From the NCBI GenBank assembly GCA_903835075.1, contig CAILLM010000004.1:1-64000 (forward strand): a stretch of 64,000 bases of DNA, read 5' to 3'. The notes beneath the pieces were generated by a model. That model ran no database searches. It worked only from the letters and a program-made list of their open reading frames with translations, and had not been told where the DNA came from. The translations under genes and the position numbers were made by a program. Below are positions 15,346-24,693 of the stretch, piece after piece; the stretch's first letter is position 1, and each line of letters begins with the position of its first letter. This DNA is from Candidatus Staskawiczbacteria bacterium. Its GTDB lineage: Bacteria > Patescibacteria > Paceibacteria > Paceibacterales > Staskawiczbacteraceae.

Positions 15346-16270
15346 TAAAAAAATATTAATCACTGGTGGGGCTGGATTTATAGGAGCTAATCTTTGTGTT
15401 GCTTTAATTAGTAGGGGATATAAAGTTATCGTTATTGATAATCTTTCTTCTGGTAAAAAAGAAAATTTACATAAAGATGTTAAATTTTTTAAAATTGATA
15501 TTAATGATAAAAAAGTAAATAATATTTTTAAAAAAGAAAAACCAAACATTGTTTTTCATTTAGCAGCTCAAAAAAGCATTAGCAAATCTATAGAAAATCC
15601 AATAGCTGATGCAAGGATTAATTTGTTAGGGTTATTAAACATTTTTAACAATTGTGTTGATAATAAAGTCGAAAAAATAATTTATACTTCTTCTGGCGGC
15701 GCTATATATAGTAGTCCCAAAAAAATCCCTACTAAAGAGGGGGACTTGGAAAGTCCACTTTCTCCATATGGAGTCTCCAAACTTGCTGGAGAAAAATATT
15801 TAGAGAGCTATCACGCAAATTTTAAAATTCCCTTTGTTTCTCTGAGATTGAGTAATGTTTATGGTCCACTACAAAATAAAGACGGGGAAACAGGTGTAAT
15901 AGCAACATTATTACAAAAGATACTTTCAAATAGTAAATTTTTCGAAATTTATGGAGATGGTAGCCAAACAAGGGATTATGTTTTTGTAGATGACGTAGTA
16001 AATGCCCTTATTTTATCAATGCAAAATAATATTTCAGGATGTTTTAACATTGGCACCGGTCGGGAAACAAATGTCAATCAGCTTTTCAAAAAAATTAAAG
16101 AATTATGTGACTCAAAAATTATTGATAAAAAAAATAGTTTATTAAATGGCGGCCAAAAGAGAAGTTGCTTGGATTGCTCTAAAGCAAAAAAAATTCTCCA
16201 TTGGAAGCCTAAATTTGTTTTAGAGGAGGGATTAATAAAAACAATTAATTGGTTTCTAAAGCAAAAGTGA
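15332..16270 (+). CDS. NAD-dependent sugar-nucleotide epimerase/dehydratase (GalE-like SDR)
   Basis: 312 aa, extended SDR. NAD motif TGGAGFIGANLCVALISRGY, then VIDNLSSGKKENL, FHLAAQKSISKS, catalytic YTSSGGAIY and YGVSK (Tyr-x-x-x-Lys), and VYGPLQN. Closest pattern is UDP-glucose/UDP-GlcNAc 4-epimerase; the precise substrate is not readable. Acts in the cytoplasm on sugar nucleotides for the glycan. Confidence 0.87.
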   Translation: MKNINKKILITGGAGFIGANLCVALISRGYKVIVIDNLSSGKKENLHKDVKFFKIDINDKKVNNIFKKEKPNIVFHLAAQKSISKSIENPIADARINLLGLLNIFNNCVDNKVEKIIYTSSGGAIYSSPKKIPTKEGDLESPLSPYGVSKLAGEKYLESYHANFKIPFVSLRLSNVYGPLQNKDGETGVIATLLQKILSNSKFFEIYGDGSQTRDYVFVDDVVNALILSMQNNISGCFNIGTGRETNVNQLFKKIKELCDSKIIDKKNSLLNGGQKRSCLDCSKAKKILHWKPKFVLEEGLIKTINWFLKQK

Positions 16271-17697
16271 CACTTGTTAAAAATACTAGCATATATGTTT
16301 TTACGGGGCTTATTAATCAGCTTTTAGTTACAATTTTATGGATTCTGCTTGCATGGTGGCTTGCCCCATCTGAAGTGGGGATTTTTTCCTTAATGATGTT
16401 TTTGGTTGATTTTTTTGGAATGATTAATTTATTTGGCTTAAATTCGGCTATGACCAGATTCTATTATTCTGAAAAAGAAAATAGTCATATATTTAACAGT
16501 GGCTTGGGATTATTTTTTCTTGCTACTTTCTTTACAGAAATATTATTTTTTATAGTTAGTAAATTTTTTATTATTTTTTTACCTGAAGGGGGAAATATAA
16601 TAAGCGAAAATTTAATATTTTTTGCTTTGGCCATTTTTATAAGTTCTCTGGCAAGTTATATGTTAGCTCATTATACGTCCTCTAGAATGGCGGGCATTTA
16701 TGCAAAGTTCCAAATGGCCCGAACTGTTATGTATTGTTTTTTAGCAGGATTATTTGTGTATCTAGGAGCGGGAATAATGGGTGTATTCTATTCTTTTATA
16801 ATTTCATATTTAATAGTTACTATTGTTTTCATTGTGAAAGAGAAAGATATCATTTCTCATAATTATTTTCATAAAGATATTGCTAAAGACCTTTTTCTTT
16901 ATGGCGCCCCCTTAATGTTTTATGGAATTTTGGGCGTAATGGTCACATATTTCAGCCGATTACTTATGGGTATATATGGAGATTTGCTAACACTAGGCGT
17001 TTATAGCTTTTTTTTCACTTTAAATTTGCAAATTAATGGGCTGTGGAGTAGTTTTAATCGGGCGTGGGGGCCGGAGGTGTTTTTCGTATTTTCTGAGGAT
17101 AAAAATAGAGCCATGAAGAACATGGAAATGATGGCTTTCTTCATAAGCTTTCTATATTTAATTGGGATAATAATATTAATGATATTTGGTGAATTATTTT
17201 TATTCAAAATTATACTGAAAGATGTATATTTTATAAATCGTGAGCTTTTTTATATTTTATTAATTCAGCCACTATTTACAGGTATTTATACAGCATATTA
17301 TCCGGCCTATTATTATCCCAAAAAAACAAATGTTGTTTTATATGTTTCTATATTTGTCTCATTTGTAGATATTGTGGTGACAATATTTTTGGTCAAATTT
17401 TTCGGTTCACTGGGCGCTTCAATTTCTTATCTATTTATTACAATCTTCACGCTTTTTGTTTATCTTTTTGTGTTTAAAAAAATAATGAATATCCCCCAGA
17501 AAAATATAGATAAATTATTAATTATTTCATTTTTGATTGTATTAAGTACGGCAGTATTAATTATTACATCTTCTTATTGGTTATTCATAATCTTGCTTAT
17601 TATAGATGCAATTTTTATTTTTATAATTGGAAAGTTACATGAAAAAATATATTTAGTTGTAAATTTTTTAAATGTAGTTAAAAAAAAATTATTATAA
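16267..17697 (+). CDS. Wzx-like oligosaccharide flippase
   Basis: About 476 aa from GTG 16267, whose GTGA overlaps the stop of the previous gene; TTG 16249 is an alternative start. Around 12-14 hydrophobic helices, starting NTSIYVFTGLINQLLVTILW, with the MATE/MOP-type pattern of Wzx and RfbX proteins that move undecaprenyl-linked oligosaccharide across the inner membrane. Very AT-rich, as is typical for wzx. It is a natural partner of the phosphoglycosyl transferase at 26558 and the Wzy/ligase-like protein at 8891-11140. Confidence 0.87.
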   Translation: MTLVKNTSIYVFTGLINQLLVTILWILLAWWLAPSEVGIFSLMMFLVDFFGMINLFGLNSAMTRFYYSEKENSHIFNSGLGLFFLATFFTEILFFIVSKFFIIFLPEGGNIISENLIFFALAIFISSLASYMLAHYTSSRMAGIYAKFQMARTVMYCFLAGLFVYLGAGIMGVFYSFIISYLIVTIVFIVKEKDIISHNYFHKDIAKDLFLYGAPLMFYGILGVMVTYFSRLLMGIYGDLLTLGVYSFFFTLNLQINGLWSSFNRAWGPEVFFVFSEDKNRAMKNMEMMAFFISFLYLIGIIILMIFGELFLFKIILKDVYFINRELFYILLIQPLFTGIYTAYYPAYYYPKKTNVVLYVSIFVSFVDIVVTIFLVKFFGSLGASISYLFITIFTLFVYLFVFKKIMNIPQKNIDKLLIISFLIVLSTAVLIITSSYWLFIILLIIDAIFIFIIGKLHEKIYLVVNFLNVVKKKLL

Positions 17698-17704
17698 AAA
17701 TATT

Positions 17705-19021
17705 GTGAAAATATTATTTTATACAAGTGCACCACGGGCGTTCAAAAGTTCATTAATAGGGAATTTATACGAAATTTCTCAGGTTTTTTCGGTCGTTTTA
17801 GTTTCAGAAAAGCTTGATTCAAATACGGAAAAATTTTTAAATAATAAAAATTTATTTCCTAAACTAGAAGAAATTATACCGATTAATCAGTATTTAAAAA
17901 AATCGAAAAGTATTTTTTTGAATCTATTATTAACAAACAGGGAACTTTGCCATTCAGCTAAAAGTATTATAAAAAAATATAAACCAGAGATTGTTATTGT
18001 TGAAAATGATTTAACAATTTTCGAAATGTATCTTTTGAGGTCCGCTAAAAAAGTAAATGCTAAAACATTTTGTTTTCAGAGCGGTATAAGATTTGAGACT
18101 AATAAACTGGCAAGTTGGGTATATTTAATGGGGGCTAAAAATAATTTTCCCAACTTCATTCCGGGTTTTTTAAGAATATTTTTAGAAAAAATAAGAAGAA
18201 GAATTTCCCATTTTTTTTATTATTGGATATTGCCTATGATGGTTTTTCAGAAACCTTTTTTAGGTAAATCTAGTGTGTTTTTGTGGAAGTGGGTTTCTGG
18301 TTTAAGAGATGCAGACTATTCTATTGTTTTTTCTCAAAGAGATCGTGATATTAGTATTGAAAGTGGGGTGCCAGCCAAGAAAATATATATTTTAGGTCAT
18401 CCCATAAATGGCGTAGAAGCAAAAAAGTTTTTTAAGGTTTTCTATCCTCAAATAAATTTAAAAAAACATAAAAAAAACAAAATAGTTCTTATCGCCCTGC
18501 CTAACAAAACTTCAGCGGTGAAAGATGATTTAAGCGTTATATCTGCAGACCTTGTTAGAGAAGGTGAAATAAATATAATAAAAAAAATAGTTGAAGAATT
18601 AGCAGGGTGGGAAATATACGTAAAACCTCATCCGGCAATTTCTGATTTAGAATATGTTACAGGGAGAATTAATGAACTCTCTAGAAAAATTAATATATTA
18701 GATCACGATGATGTCTTTGATAGATATATCGGCGAAGCAGATTTAATTATTGGTCTCTCGCCAAGTACTGTGCTTTATGCAGCATCTTTGCAGTTCCCTG
18801 AAAAACCAATTTTATCTTTAAATTTTGATAAAGATTTTAGGGGGAAATTATATAAAGATTTTGAGAGTATAGAGTATATTGAAACAGAAGAAGAATTGAT
18901 TAAATTTATTGGCCTAATCAAAAATGGCACTTATCAGAAGATGAAAGTAAATAATAATTTATCCGATACTAAAGATATTTTGGGTTCAGCCGAATTATTA
19001 ATAAATATTTTAAATAAATAA
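17705..19021 (+). CDS. Putative GT-B-fold glycosyltransferase
   Basis: 438 aa. Two Rossmann-like halves: an N-terminal part with KPEIVIVENDLTIFEMYLLR, and a C-terminal part with WEIYVKPHPAISDLE and ADLIIGLSPSTVLYAASLQF, the pattern seen in capsule/polysialic transferases and in CDP-glycerol or KpsS-like proteins (KPHP then GxSPSxxLxEA-like). A hydrophobic segment, HFFYYWILPMMVF, may associate with the membrane. Donor and acceptor are unknown; given the nearby NeuB and CMP-synthetase a nonulosonic-acid transferase is possible but unproven. Confidence 0.68.
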   Translation: MKILFYTSAPRAFKSSLIGNLYEISQVFSVVLVSEKLDSNTEKFLNNKNLFPKLEEIIPINQYLKKSKSIFLNLLLTNRELCHSAKSIIKKYKPEIVIVENDLTIFEMYLLRSAKKVNAKTFCFQSGIRFETNKLASWVYLMGAKNNFPNFIPGFLRIFLEKIRRRISHFFYYWILPMMVFQKPFLGKSSVFLWKWVSGLRDADYSIVFSQRDRDISIESGVPAKKIYILGHPINGVEAKKFFKVFYPQINLKKHKKNKIVLIALPNKTSAVKDDLSVISADLVREGEINIIKKIVEELAGWEIYVKPHPAISDLEYVTGRINELSRKINILDHDDVFDRYIGEADLIIGLSPSTVLYAASLQFPEKPILSLNFDKDFRGKLYKDFESIEYIETEEELIKFIGLIKNGTYQKMKVNNNLSDTKDILGSAELLINILNK

Positions 19022-19025
19022 AAAT

Positions 19026-20060
19026 ATGGATATAGCAATTGCGGTTAGAATAGGTAGCACAAAAACAACTCTTCATTCAATTAAAAAAATGGTAGAATCA
19101 ATTGAAAAAAATATAGGAGATTGCTCTTATCGTTTTATTTTGTCTATAGATCCAAAGATTAGTTTTGATATTAAAGAATATATAAAAAATAAAAAAAATA
19201 ATCATCCAGAAAGATTTGAACTTTTACCTGAAGAAACTATTTATTGGGCGGAATTTATTAATAAGGCTATAGAAAAAGCAGAGGGATTTTCTTATTTTAT
19301 AAAGGCTCACGATGATATTGTTTTACAAACAGAAGATTTTTTTCCGAAAGTAAAAAATATTTTGGATTCACTTCATGGAAAAATTGCATGGGTTAGTTTT
19401 AATGAAACGTCATATTTAGATGGTCATTGGAATCCCTCAACTCGTTCCGGATATCATAGAGACTATTTAGAACATGATGCTTGGAATAAGAGAAAAATGT
19501 TTCAATTTCATAATTTGCCAGAAAATTGGTGGGTATCAAATTTTATTAGTCGATTACTTTATATATTTCAAATCAAGGTTATTTCTAAAATTTTTAAGAA
19601 GCTAGTTATCTTTAAATATCCAATCAAAAAAATGGATGAAAAAAATATAAAGCTTCTTGACTTTCCTTCTGGGCCCGTAAGGTGTCACGCTCCGTGGAAT
19701 ACTTTTGTGCTTATAAAAATGTCTGTGCTTAAAGAATTAGGTCTATGTGAAAATTGGCAAACGTATAATGCACTTTTTGTTGACGAAGATTGGGGGCTAA
19801 GAGCCCTAGAAAAAAAATATTGGAATATCTGGATTCCAGAAATAGAATATTTGCATTTGAAGCCATTGATAGGGGGGGATAGATCACAGTTTCAGATAAA
19901 AAATGATTCAAAGAGGGTTGGGAGGCTTTTCGAAAAAAAATGGGGTTTTTCACCTAAGCCAAATGATAATCAACTAGAATTAATAAGAATAAAGCATTAT
20001 AATGATTATATTCCTTGGAGTATAGGAAGAGATTCTTTTGATTGGGATTATGCAAAATAA
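19026..20060 (+). CDS. GT2-like glycosyltransferase
   Basis: 344 aa. Starts MDIAIAVRIGSTKTTLHSIK, with FSYFIKAHDDIVLQTEDFFP (HDDI acting as the DxD metal site) and a late acceptor-side VDEDWGLRALEKKYWNIWIP, as in GT-A enzymes. No membrane helix is clear. Position inside the glycan cluster supports a role in unit assembly. The sugar added cannot be told. Confidence 0.72.
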   Translation: MDIAIAVRIGSTKTTLHSIKKMVESIEKNIGDCSYRFILSIDPKISFDIKEYIKNKKNNHPERFELLPEETIYWAEFINKAIEKAEGFSYFIKAHDDIVLQTEDFFPKVKNILDSLHGKIAWVSFNETSYLDGHWNPSTRSGYHRDYLEHDAWNKRKMFQFHNLPENWWVSNFISRLLYIFQIKVISKIFKKLVIFKYPIKKMDEKNIKLLDFPSGPVRCHAPWNTFVLIKMSVLKELGLCENWQTYNALFVDEDWGLRALEKKYWNIWIPEIEYLHLKPLIGGDRSQFQIKNDSKRVGRLFEKKWGFSPKPNDNQLELIRIKHYNDYIPWSIGRDSFDWDYAK

Positions 20061-20086
20061 TAAATTTAATATTAATTTTAAGTAAT

Positions 20087-21043
20087 ATGGCAAAAGTTTT
20101 AATTACAGGCAATAAGGGGGTTTTAGGATCTTACCTTACAAAAATGTTGTTAGATAGGGGGCATGATGTATTTGGTTTGGACTTAAGTCATGCCGAGGGG
20201 GAAATTGGCTGGGAGCATGAAATGTCTAAAGCGAAGTTTGCCTACTCAAGGTGTGATATTTCTGATTTTAGACAGCTTGAAAGAATATTTGAAAATGCTG
20301 GTCCGTTTGATTTTGTTTATAACGCAGCGGCTGAATTTGGCCGTTGGAATGGAGAGGATTTTTATGAGCAAGTATGGAAATCAAATGCAATTGGAACTAA
20401 AAATATGATTAGGCTGCAGGAAAAATATGGATTTAAAATGATACATTTTTCTTCATCTGAAGTTTATGGAGATTTTGATGATGTAATGAAAGAAGATGTT
20501 ATGGAAAATATTGAAGTTAAGCAAATGAATGATTATGCAATGTCAAAGTGGGTAAATGAAATGCAGATTAAAAATTCTGAAATAAAAAATAAAACTAAGA
20601 CAGTTATAATAAGAATTTTTAATACTTATGGCCCAGGTGAGTGGTATCATCCGTATCGTAGTGTAAATTGTAAGCTTTGTTATCATGCCTTAAAAGGGTT
20701 ACCTGTTGTTGTATATAAGAATTATTTTAGAACGTCTACATATCTAGAAGACAGTTGTCGTACAATTTGTAATATCATGGATAATTTTAAAGCTGGTGAA
20801 ATTTATAATATAGGGGGTTTAGAATATCATAGTATTGAAAAATTGGTTGATATAATTTGGGATTATACTAAAGCAGATAAATCGTTGATATATTATGAAG
20901 ATTCAGAAATACTAACAACGAGATCAAAAAAAGTAGATATTGATAAAGCTGTAAAAGATTTAGATCATAAATTAACAGTTAAGTTGGAAGATGGGGTTAA
21001 AAAAACAATTGATTGGATGAAAAAATATTATGACATTAAATAA
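20087..21043 (+). CDS. NAD-dependent epimerase/dehydratase (SDR)
   Basis: 318 aa from ATG 20087 (MAKVLITGNKGVLGSYLTKM); an in-frame extension to 20042 overlaps the previous gene and has no support. Rossmann motif TGNKGVLGSY is a variant of TGxxGxxG. Active site HFSSSEVYGD and YAMSK (Tyr-x-x-x-Lys), then FNTYGPGEWYHPYRS. Resembles dTDP-glucose dehydratase/epimerase relatives. The last codons overlap the next gene by 14 bp. Confidence 0.83.
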   Translation: MAKVLITGNKGVLGSYLTKMLLDRGHDVFGLDLSHAEGEIGWEHEMSKAKFAYSRCDISDFRQLERIFENAGPFDFVYNAAAEFGRWNGEDFYEQVWKSNAIGTKNMIRLQEKYGFKMIHFSSSEVYGDFDDVMKEDVMENIEVKQMNDYAMSKWVNEMQIKNSEIKNKTKTVIIRIFNTYGPGEWYHPYRSVNCKLCYHALKGLPVVVYKNYFRTSTYLEDSCRTICNIMDNFKAGEIYNIGGLEYHSIEKLVDIIWDYTKADKSLIYYEDSEILTTRSKKVDIDKAVKDLDHKLTVKLEDGVKKTIDWMKKYYDIK

Positions 21044-22139
21044 AGTTAGGATAGCTGTAATACTTGGAGCTAGGCCAAATTTTGTTAAAGCCGCAGCATT
21101 TTTTAAGGAGGCTAAAAGTCATCCTACTTTTGATTTTTTTATTATTCATACAGGGCAACACTTTGATAAAGAAATGTCTGAGATTTTCTTTAATGAAATG
21201 GGTATTCCAAAGCCAGATATAAATTTAGAGCCTAAAGAAGGACTGCACACAGAAAAAATTGGTAAGATTTTTAGTGAACTAAGAGAATTATTTGCGAAAG
21301 AAAAATTTGATGCTGTTATTGTTTTTGGAGATGTTAATTCAACTTTAGCTGGTGGAATTGCATCAGTTAAAAATGGGACAACTTTAATTCATATTGAGTC
21401 TGGATTAAGAAGCCACGACAGAAGAATGCCAGAAGAAATAAATAGAGTTATAGTGGACCATTTATCAGATTTACTTTTTACTACAGAGCCATCTGCAAAT
21501 GAAAATCTTTTAAAGGAAGGTATTAGTAATGAAAAAATTAAATATGTAGGTAATATATTAACCGAAAATATTGATATTTTTTGGGAAAAGATTAATTTAT
21601 CTACTATTTTAAAAAAAATAAACATCGAAAGAAAAAAATTTATCCTTGCTACTTTTCATAGGCAAGAAAATATAGACAGTGTAGATAAAATAAAAGGAAT
21701 CATAGATATTTTAAATGAAATAAATAAAAATATCATGGTTGTTTTGCCTCTTCACCCTGGAACAAAAAAGAAATTAATAGAATATGGGTTGGGTGATTCT
21801 TTAAATAACCTAAAGATAATTGAACCTTTGGGCTATTTTGATTTTTTAATGCTCATAAGTGAGAGTAGGGGGGTTATTACCGATTCCGGTGGCATTCAAG
21901 AGGAAACCAGTTATCTTGGAATTCCATGTGCAACAATCAGGGATAACACGGAGCGCCCCATTACGGTTGAGAAGGGATCTAATAGGCTTTTTCCGATTAA
22001 TCTAAATGAAGTATCTGAGATAATAAAACATTTAAATTCAACTGATTTTAAGCCAAGAAATATTCCTTTATGGGATAAAGATGTTACTAAGAGAATTTTT
22101 GAGGAATTGAATAAATTTTTTATTAATTATGGTAAATAA
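21030..22139 (+). CDS. wecB: UDP-N-acetylglucosamine 2-epimerase
   Basis: 369 aa, normal length. Motifs GARPNFVKAAAF, HTGQHFDKEMS, VFGDVNSTLAG, HIESGLRSHDRRMPEEINR, ATFHRQENID and GVITDSGGIQEETSYLGIP identify the WecB/NeuC family, which converts UDP-GlcNAc to UDP-ManNAc or, in hydrolysing forms, releases ManNAc-type sugars. With a NeuB domain in the same cluster it could supply the ManNAc-like precursor of a nonulosonic acid. Sequence alone does not separate hydrolysing from non-hydrolysing types. It overlaps both neighbours. Confidence 0.92.
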   Translation: MTLNKVRIAVILGARPNFVKAAAFFKEAKSHPTFDFFIIHTGQHFDKEMSEIFFNEMGIPKPDINLEPKEGLHTEKIGKIFSELRELFAKEKFDAVIVFGDVNSTLAGGIASVKNGTTLIHIESGLRSHDRRMPEEINRVIVDHLSDLLFTTEPSANENLLKEGISNEKIKYVGNILTENIDIFWEKINLSTILKKINIERKKFILATFHRQENIDSVDKIKGIIDILNEINKNIMVVLPLHPGTKKKLIEYGLGDSLNNLKIIEPLGYFDFLMLISESRGVITDSGGIQEETSYLGIPCATIRDNTERPITVEKGSNRLFPINLNEVSEIIKHLNSTDFKPRNIPLWDKDVTKRIFEELNKFFINYGK

Positions 22140-22848
22140 TTTAAAGCCAGATTTAACCTATTACGATAACTACAAAGAAGTTTATCAAAGACCTGAAGGA
22201 TATTTTGATTTTCTTGCTAATGAAATTATAGGTGTATTTGGAAATAAGAATTTGACTATATTAGACATTGGTTGTGGGTTCGGCGACTTTTTGAAGTCTT
22301 TTGAGAAAAATTTAAAAGAAAGGGGACAATATTACGGTTTAACAATAGCTAAGCACGAATATGACTATGTGTATGAAAAGTTAAAATTTATCGAAATTAA
22401 ACTAGGAAAACAACAAGATATTATATCAATGTATCCCAACAAGAGATTTGATATAATAATTAGTTTTCATACACTATCATATATTCCTCAAAATCTTCAA
22501 GAACAAGTTGTAAATTCAATGAGTAACCTGTTAAATAAAAATGGAATTATAGTACTAGGATTGATTGATGATTGGATAAAATTTAGTAATAAGGTAAGCC
22601 AGTGTGGCAATGGGTGCGTGCAATTTTACTATTCGCCATTGATTTTCAAAGAATTAAATTATTGCAACTTATTGTCTTCTCCTAAAAGTGATAAAAATTA
22701 TCGTATTCAAATTTGGGGAAAAGATGAGAGATATAAAGACAATATTTATTTAATTTTATTTTATACAATAAGAAACAATATATTTTTTGTACCATTACTC
22801 ACAAAAATTATGAGAAGAATTTTTAGATTATTAAAAGTAAAAAAATAA
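22129..22848 (+). CDS. Class I SAM-dependent methyltransferase
   Basis: 239 aa. SAM-binding motif I ILDIGCGFGDFLKSFEKN, with the later motif RFDIIISFHTLSYIPQNLQE. The C-terminus is basic and hydrophobic (IYLILFYTIRNNIFFVPLLT), possibly membrane-peripheral. Within the cluster it may methylate a sugar or cap a glycan chain. The start overlaps the previous stop by 11 bp. Confidence 0.8.
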   Translation: MVNNLKPDLTYYDNYKEVYQRPEGYFDFLANEIIGVFGNKNLTILDIGCGFGDFLKSFEKNLKERGQYYGLTIAKHEYDYVYEKLKFIEIKLGKQQDIISMYPNKRFDIIISFHTLSYIPQNLQEQVVNSMSNLLNKNGIIVLGLIDDWIKFSNKVSQCGNGCVQFYYSPLIFKELNYCNLLSSPKSDKNYRIQIWGKDERYKDNIYLILFYTIRNNIFFVPLLTKIMRRIFRLLKVKK

Positions 22849-22852
22849 TTAT

Positions 22853-23767
22853 ATGCAATGGGAATACAATAAAGAAGATTTTGTTGTTGACGGTGATGCT
22901 CTTTTTGGTGAGGGGGCAAGAACTGAAGACAGTAAAATAACTAAGTCGGGGGATAATTATTATATGGCAGTTTCTAGCGGGATAGATGGAAATCATATGG
23001 ATATCTATTTGCTAAAATCAAAATCTTTGCATGGGCCATGGGAAAAGGTTCAAGATAAACCAATAATTTCGAGGGGTAATTTTTATGATTTTGATTTTAG
23101 GTATTTAAGGCTGGGAGGTATCAATTTCGACAATGGAACTTGGTTTATATATTATTCTGGCCAGAATCTCCTTAGGCAAGATTCCGTAGGATTAGCTATT
23201 ACATCAGCTAAAGATTTTCCATTTGGATGGAAGAAGTATAATAAAAATCCAATTTTAGAAAAGAATGGTGATAGCTGGGAATCGACATCAATATTGACCC
23301 TGTCTGTTAAAAAAATAGGGTCAGTTGGTAAGGAATGGTATGGCCACTATACTGGAAAGGGTAAAGATAAAAAATATCATTTAGGCGCTTGTTATAGCAA
23401 CAGTCCCTATGGACCATTCTTTAGATGTGAAAATAATCCAATTTTAGGTCGTGGAGATTGGGATTTTAATGGACCTGCGCGGGCAGATATAATAAAATTT
23501 GAAGATAAAATATATGGAGCCTACGAGAGCGCTAAGTCTGGGCCAGTTTTTCAAATAGGCGGATACTCGGGGGATACTACAGGCGGCCCTTTTGAAAAAA
23601 TATTTTCCGATTTACCATTTTTATCCGGCCTAGACAAGGGGTTGCAGTTTGCTAATCCTTGTTTTTGGCAAGAGGATGGGAAATTATATTTATTTGTGGG
23701 AAGAAAGATAACCTCTAATCAAACTCCTTGTTGGCGATATATTGATTTTTTAACTTTAAAATATTAA
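22853..23767 (+). CDS. GH43/GH32-like five-bladed beta-propeller protein
   Basis: 304 aa. Repeating propeller blades with the W-x-x-x-x-x-NP-I/V-L signature: WEKVQDKPII, WKKYNKNPILEKNGDSWES, FFRCENNPILGRGDWDF, and LRLGGINFDNGTWFIYYSGQ. Candidate acidic residues include the early ARTEDSKI and the late GAYESAKSG. Such folds occur in GH43, GH68 and GH130 enzymes acting on arabinose, xylose, fructose or mannose linkages. There is no signal peptide, so it would act in the cytoplasm, perhaps as a sugar-modifying or sugar-phosphate enzyme. The specific reaction is unknown. Confidence 0.72.
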   Translation: MQWEYNKEDFVVDGDALFGEGARTEDSKITKSGDNYYMAVSSGIDGNHMDIYLLKSKSLHGPWEKVQDKPIISRGNFYDFDFRYLRLGGINFDNGTWFIYYSGQNLLRQDSVGLAITSAKDFPFGWKKYNKNPILEKNGDSWESTSILTLSVKKIGSVGKEWYGHYTGKGKDKKYHLGACYSNSPYGPFFRCENNPILGRGDWDFNGPARADIIKFEDKIYGAYESAKSGPVFQIGGYSGDTTGGPFEKIFSDLPFLSGLDKGLQFANPCFWQEDGKLYLFVGRKITSNQTPCWRYIDFLTLKY

Positions 23768-23769
23768 TT

Positions 23770-24693
23770 ATGGATTTAACAGATAAAAAAATACTTGTTA
23801 CTGGCGGAGCCGGTTTTATCGGCAGTTATACGGTTAACGCCCTAATCGAAAGGGGTGCAAGAGTTGTTGTGGTTGATAATTTGTCTACCGGTCGAAGAGA
23901 AAATATAAATCCTAGCGCTACATTTTATGATATGAATATTGCAGATAACAATATTAGAAATGTCTTTGATAACGAACGGCCAGAAATAGTTTATCATTTT
24001 GCTTTCAATGTATTGGTGCCAAATTCAGTTAAAGACCCTTTAATAGATATGGACAGCATAGCTGGTTCTATTAATATTCTAAAAAATTCAAAGGATCTCG
24101 GCGTTAAAAAGTTTATTTTTGCTTCTTCTGGTTTTGTGTATGGCAACACATTAAATTTACCAACTAAAGAAGATGAGCCCATAGATCCAGTTTCTCCGTA
24201 TGTAGTTGCAAAAAACACCGTAGAAAACTACGTCAAATTTTTTTATAAAGCCTATAAGTTAAATTATGTTATTTTAAGATACGCAACTGTCTATGGTGCT
24301 GGCCAGACTATGGGTGCTATGTCTGATTATATAAGAAAATTATCAATGGGAGATCAGGCTGAAATTTGGGGAGATGGCAGTAAGACTAGAGATTATTTGT
24401 ATATAGACGATGTGGTGAGCGCTAATTTAAAAATATTAGACCTCGAAGAAAGTCTGATTAATTCAATTTATAATGTTGGAACAGGTAAAGAAACTACTTT
24501 AAATGAATTATATTTTAAAATTGCAGATTGTATTGGTAAGGATGCGATGCCCAAATATAGAGAAGATAGAGAGGGAGAGCTGATGAGATTTTGTTTGGAT
24601 TGTTCAAAAATAAAAAAAGTTCTAAATTGGGAGCCTGAATATGATTTAAACAAAGGACTTAGGGGTCGTTTAAATATAGAAGGATTAATATGA
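23770..24693 (+). CDS. NAD-dependent sugar-nucleotide epimerase (GalE/UXE-like SDR)
   Basis: 307 aa. TGGAGFIGSYTVNALIERGA, VVDNLSTGRRENI, YHFAFNVLVPNSV, ASSGFVYGNT with catalytic YVVAK (Tyr-x-x-x-Lys), and DYLYIDDVVSA. Very similar in plan to the epimerase at 15332, with which it shares a CLDCSK-x-KK-V/I-L-x-W motif near the C-terminus, so the two are likely paralogues. It overlaps the next gene by 4 bp (ATGA). Confidence 0.87.
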   Translation: MDLTDKKILVTGGAGFIGSYTVNALIERGARVVVVDNLSTGRRENINPSATFYDMNIADNNIRNVFDNERPEIVYHFAFNVLVPNSVKDPLIDMDSIAGSINILKNSKDLGVKKFIFASSGFVYGNTLNLPTKEDEPIDPVSPYVVAKNTVENYVKFFYKAYKLNYVILRYATVYGAGQTMGAMSDYIRKLSMGDQAEIWGDGSKTRDYLYIDDVVSANLKILDLEESLINSIYNVGTGKETTLNELYFKIADCIGKDAMPKYREDREGELMRFCLDCSKIKKVLNWEPEYDLNKGLRGRLNIEGLI

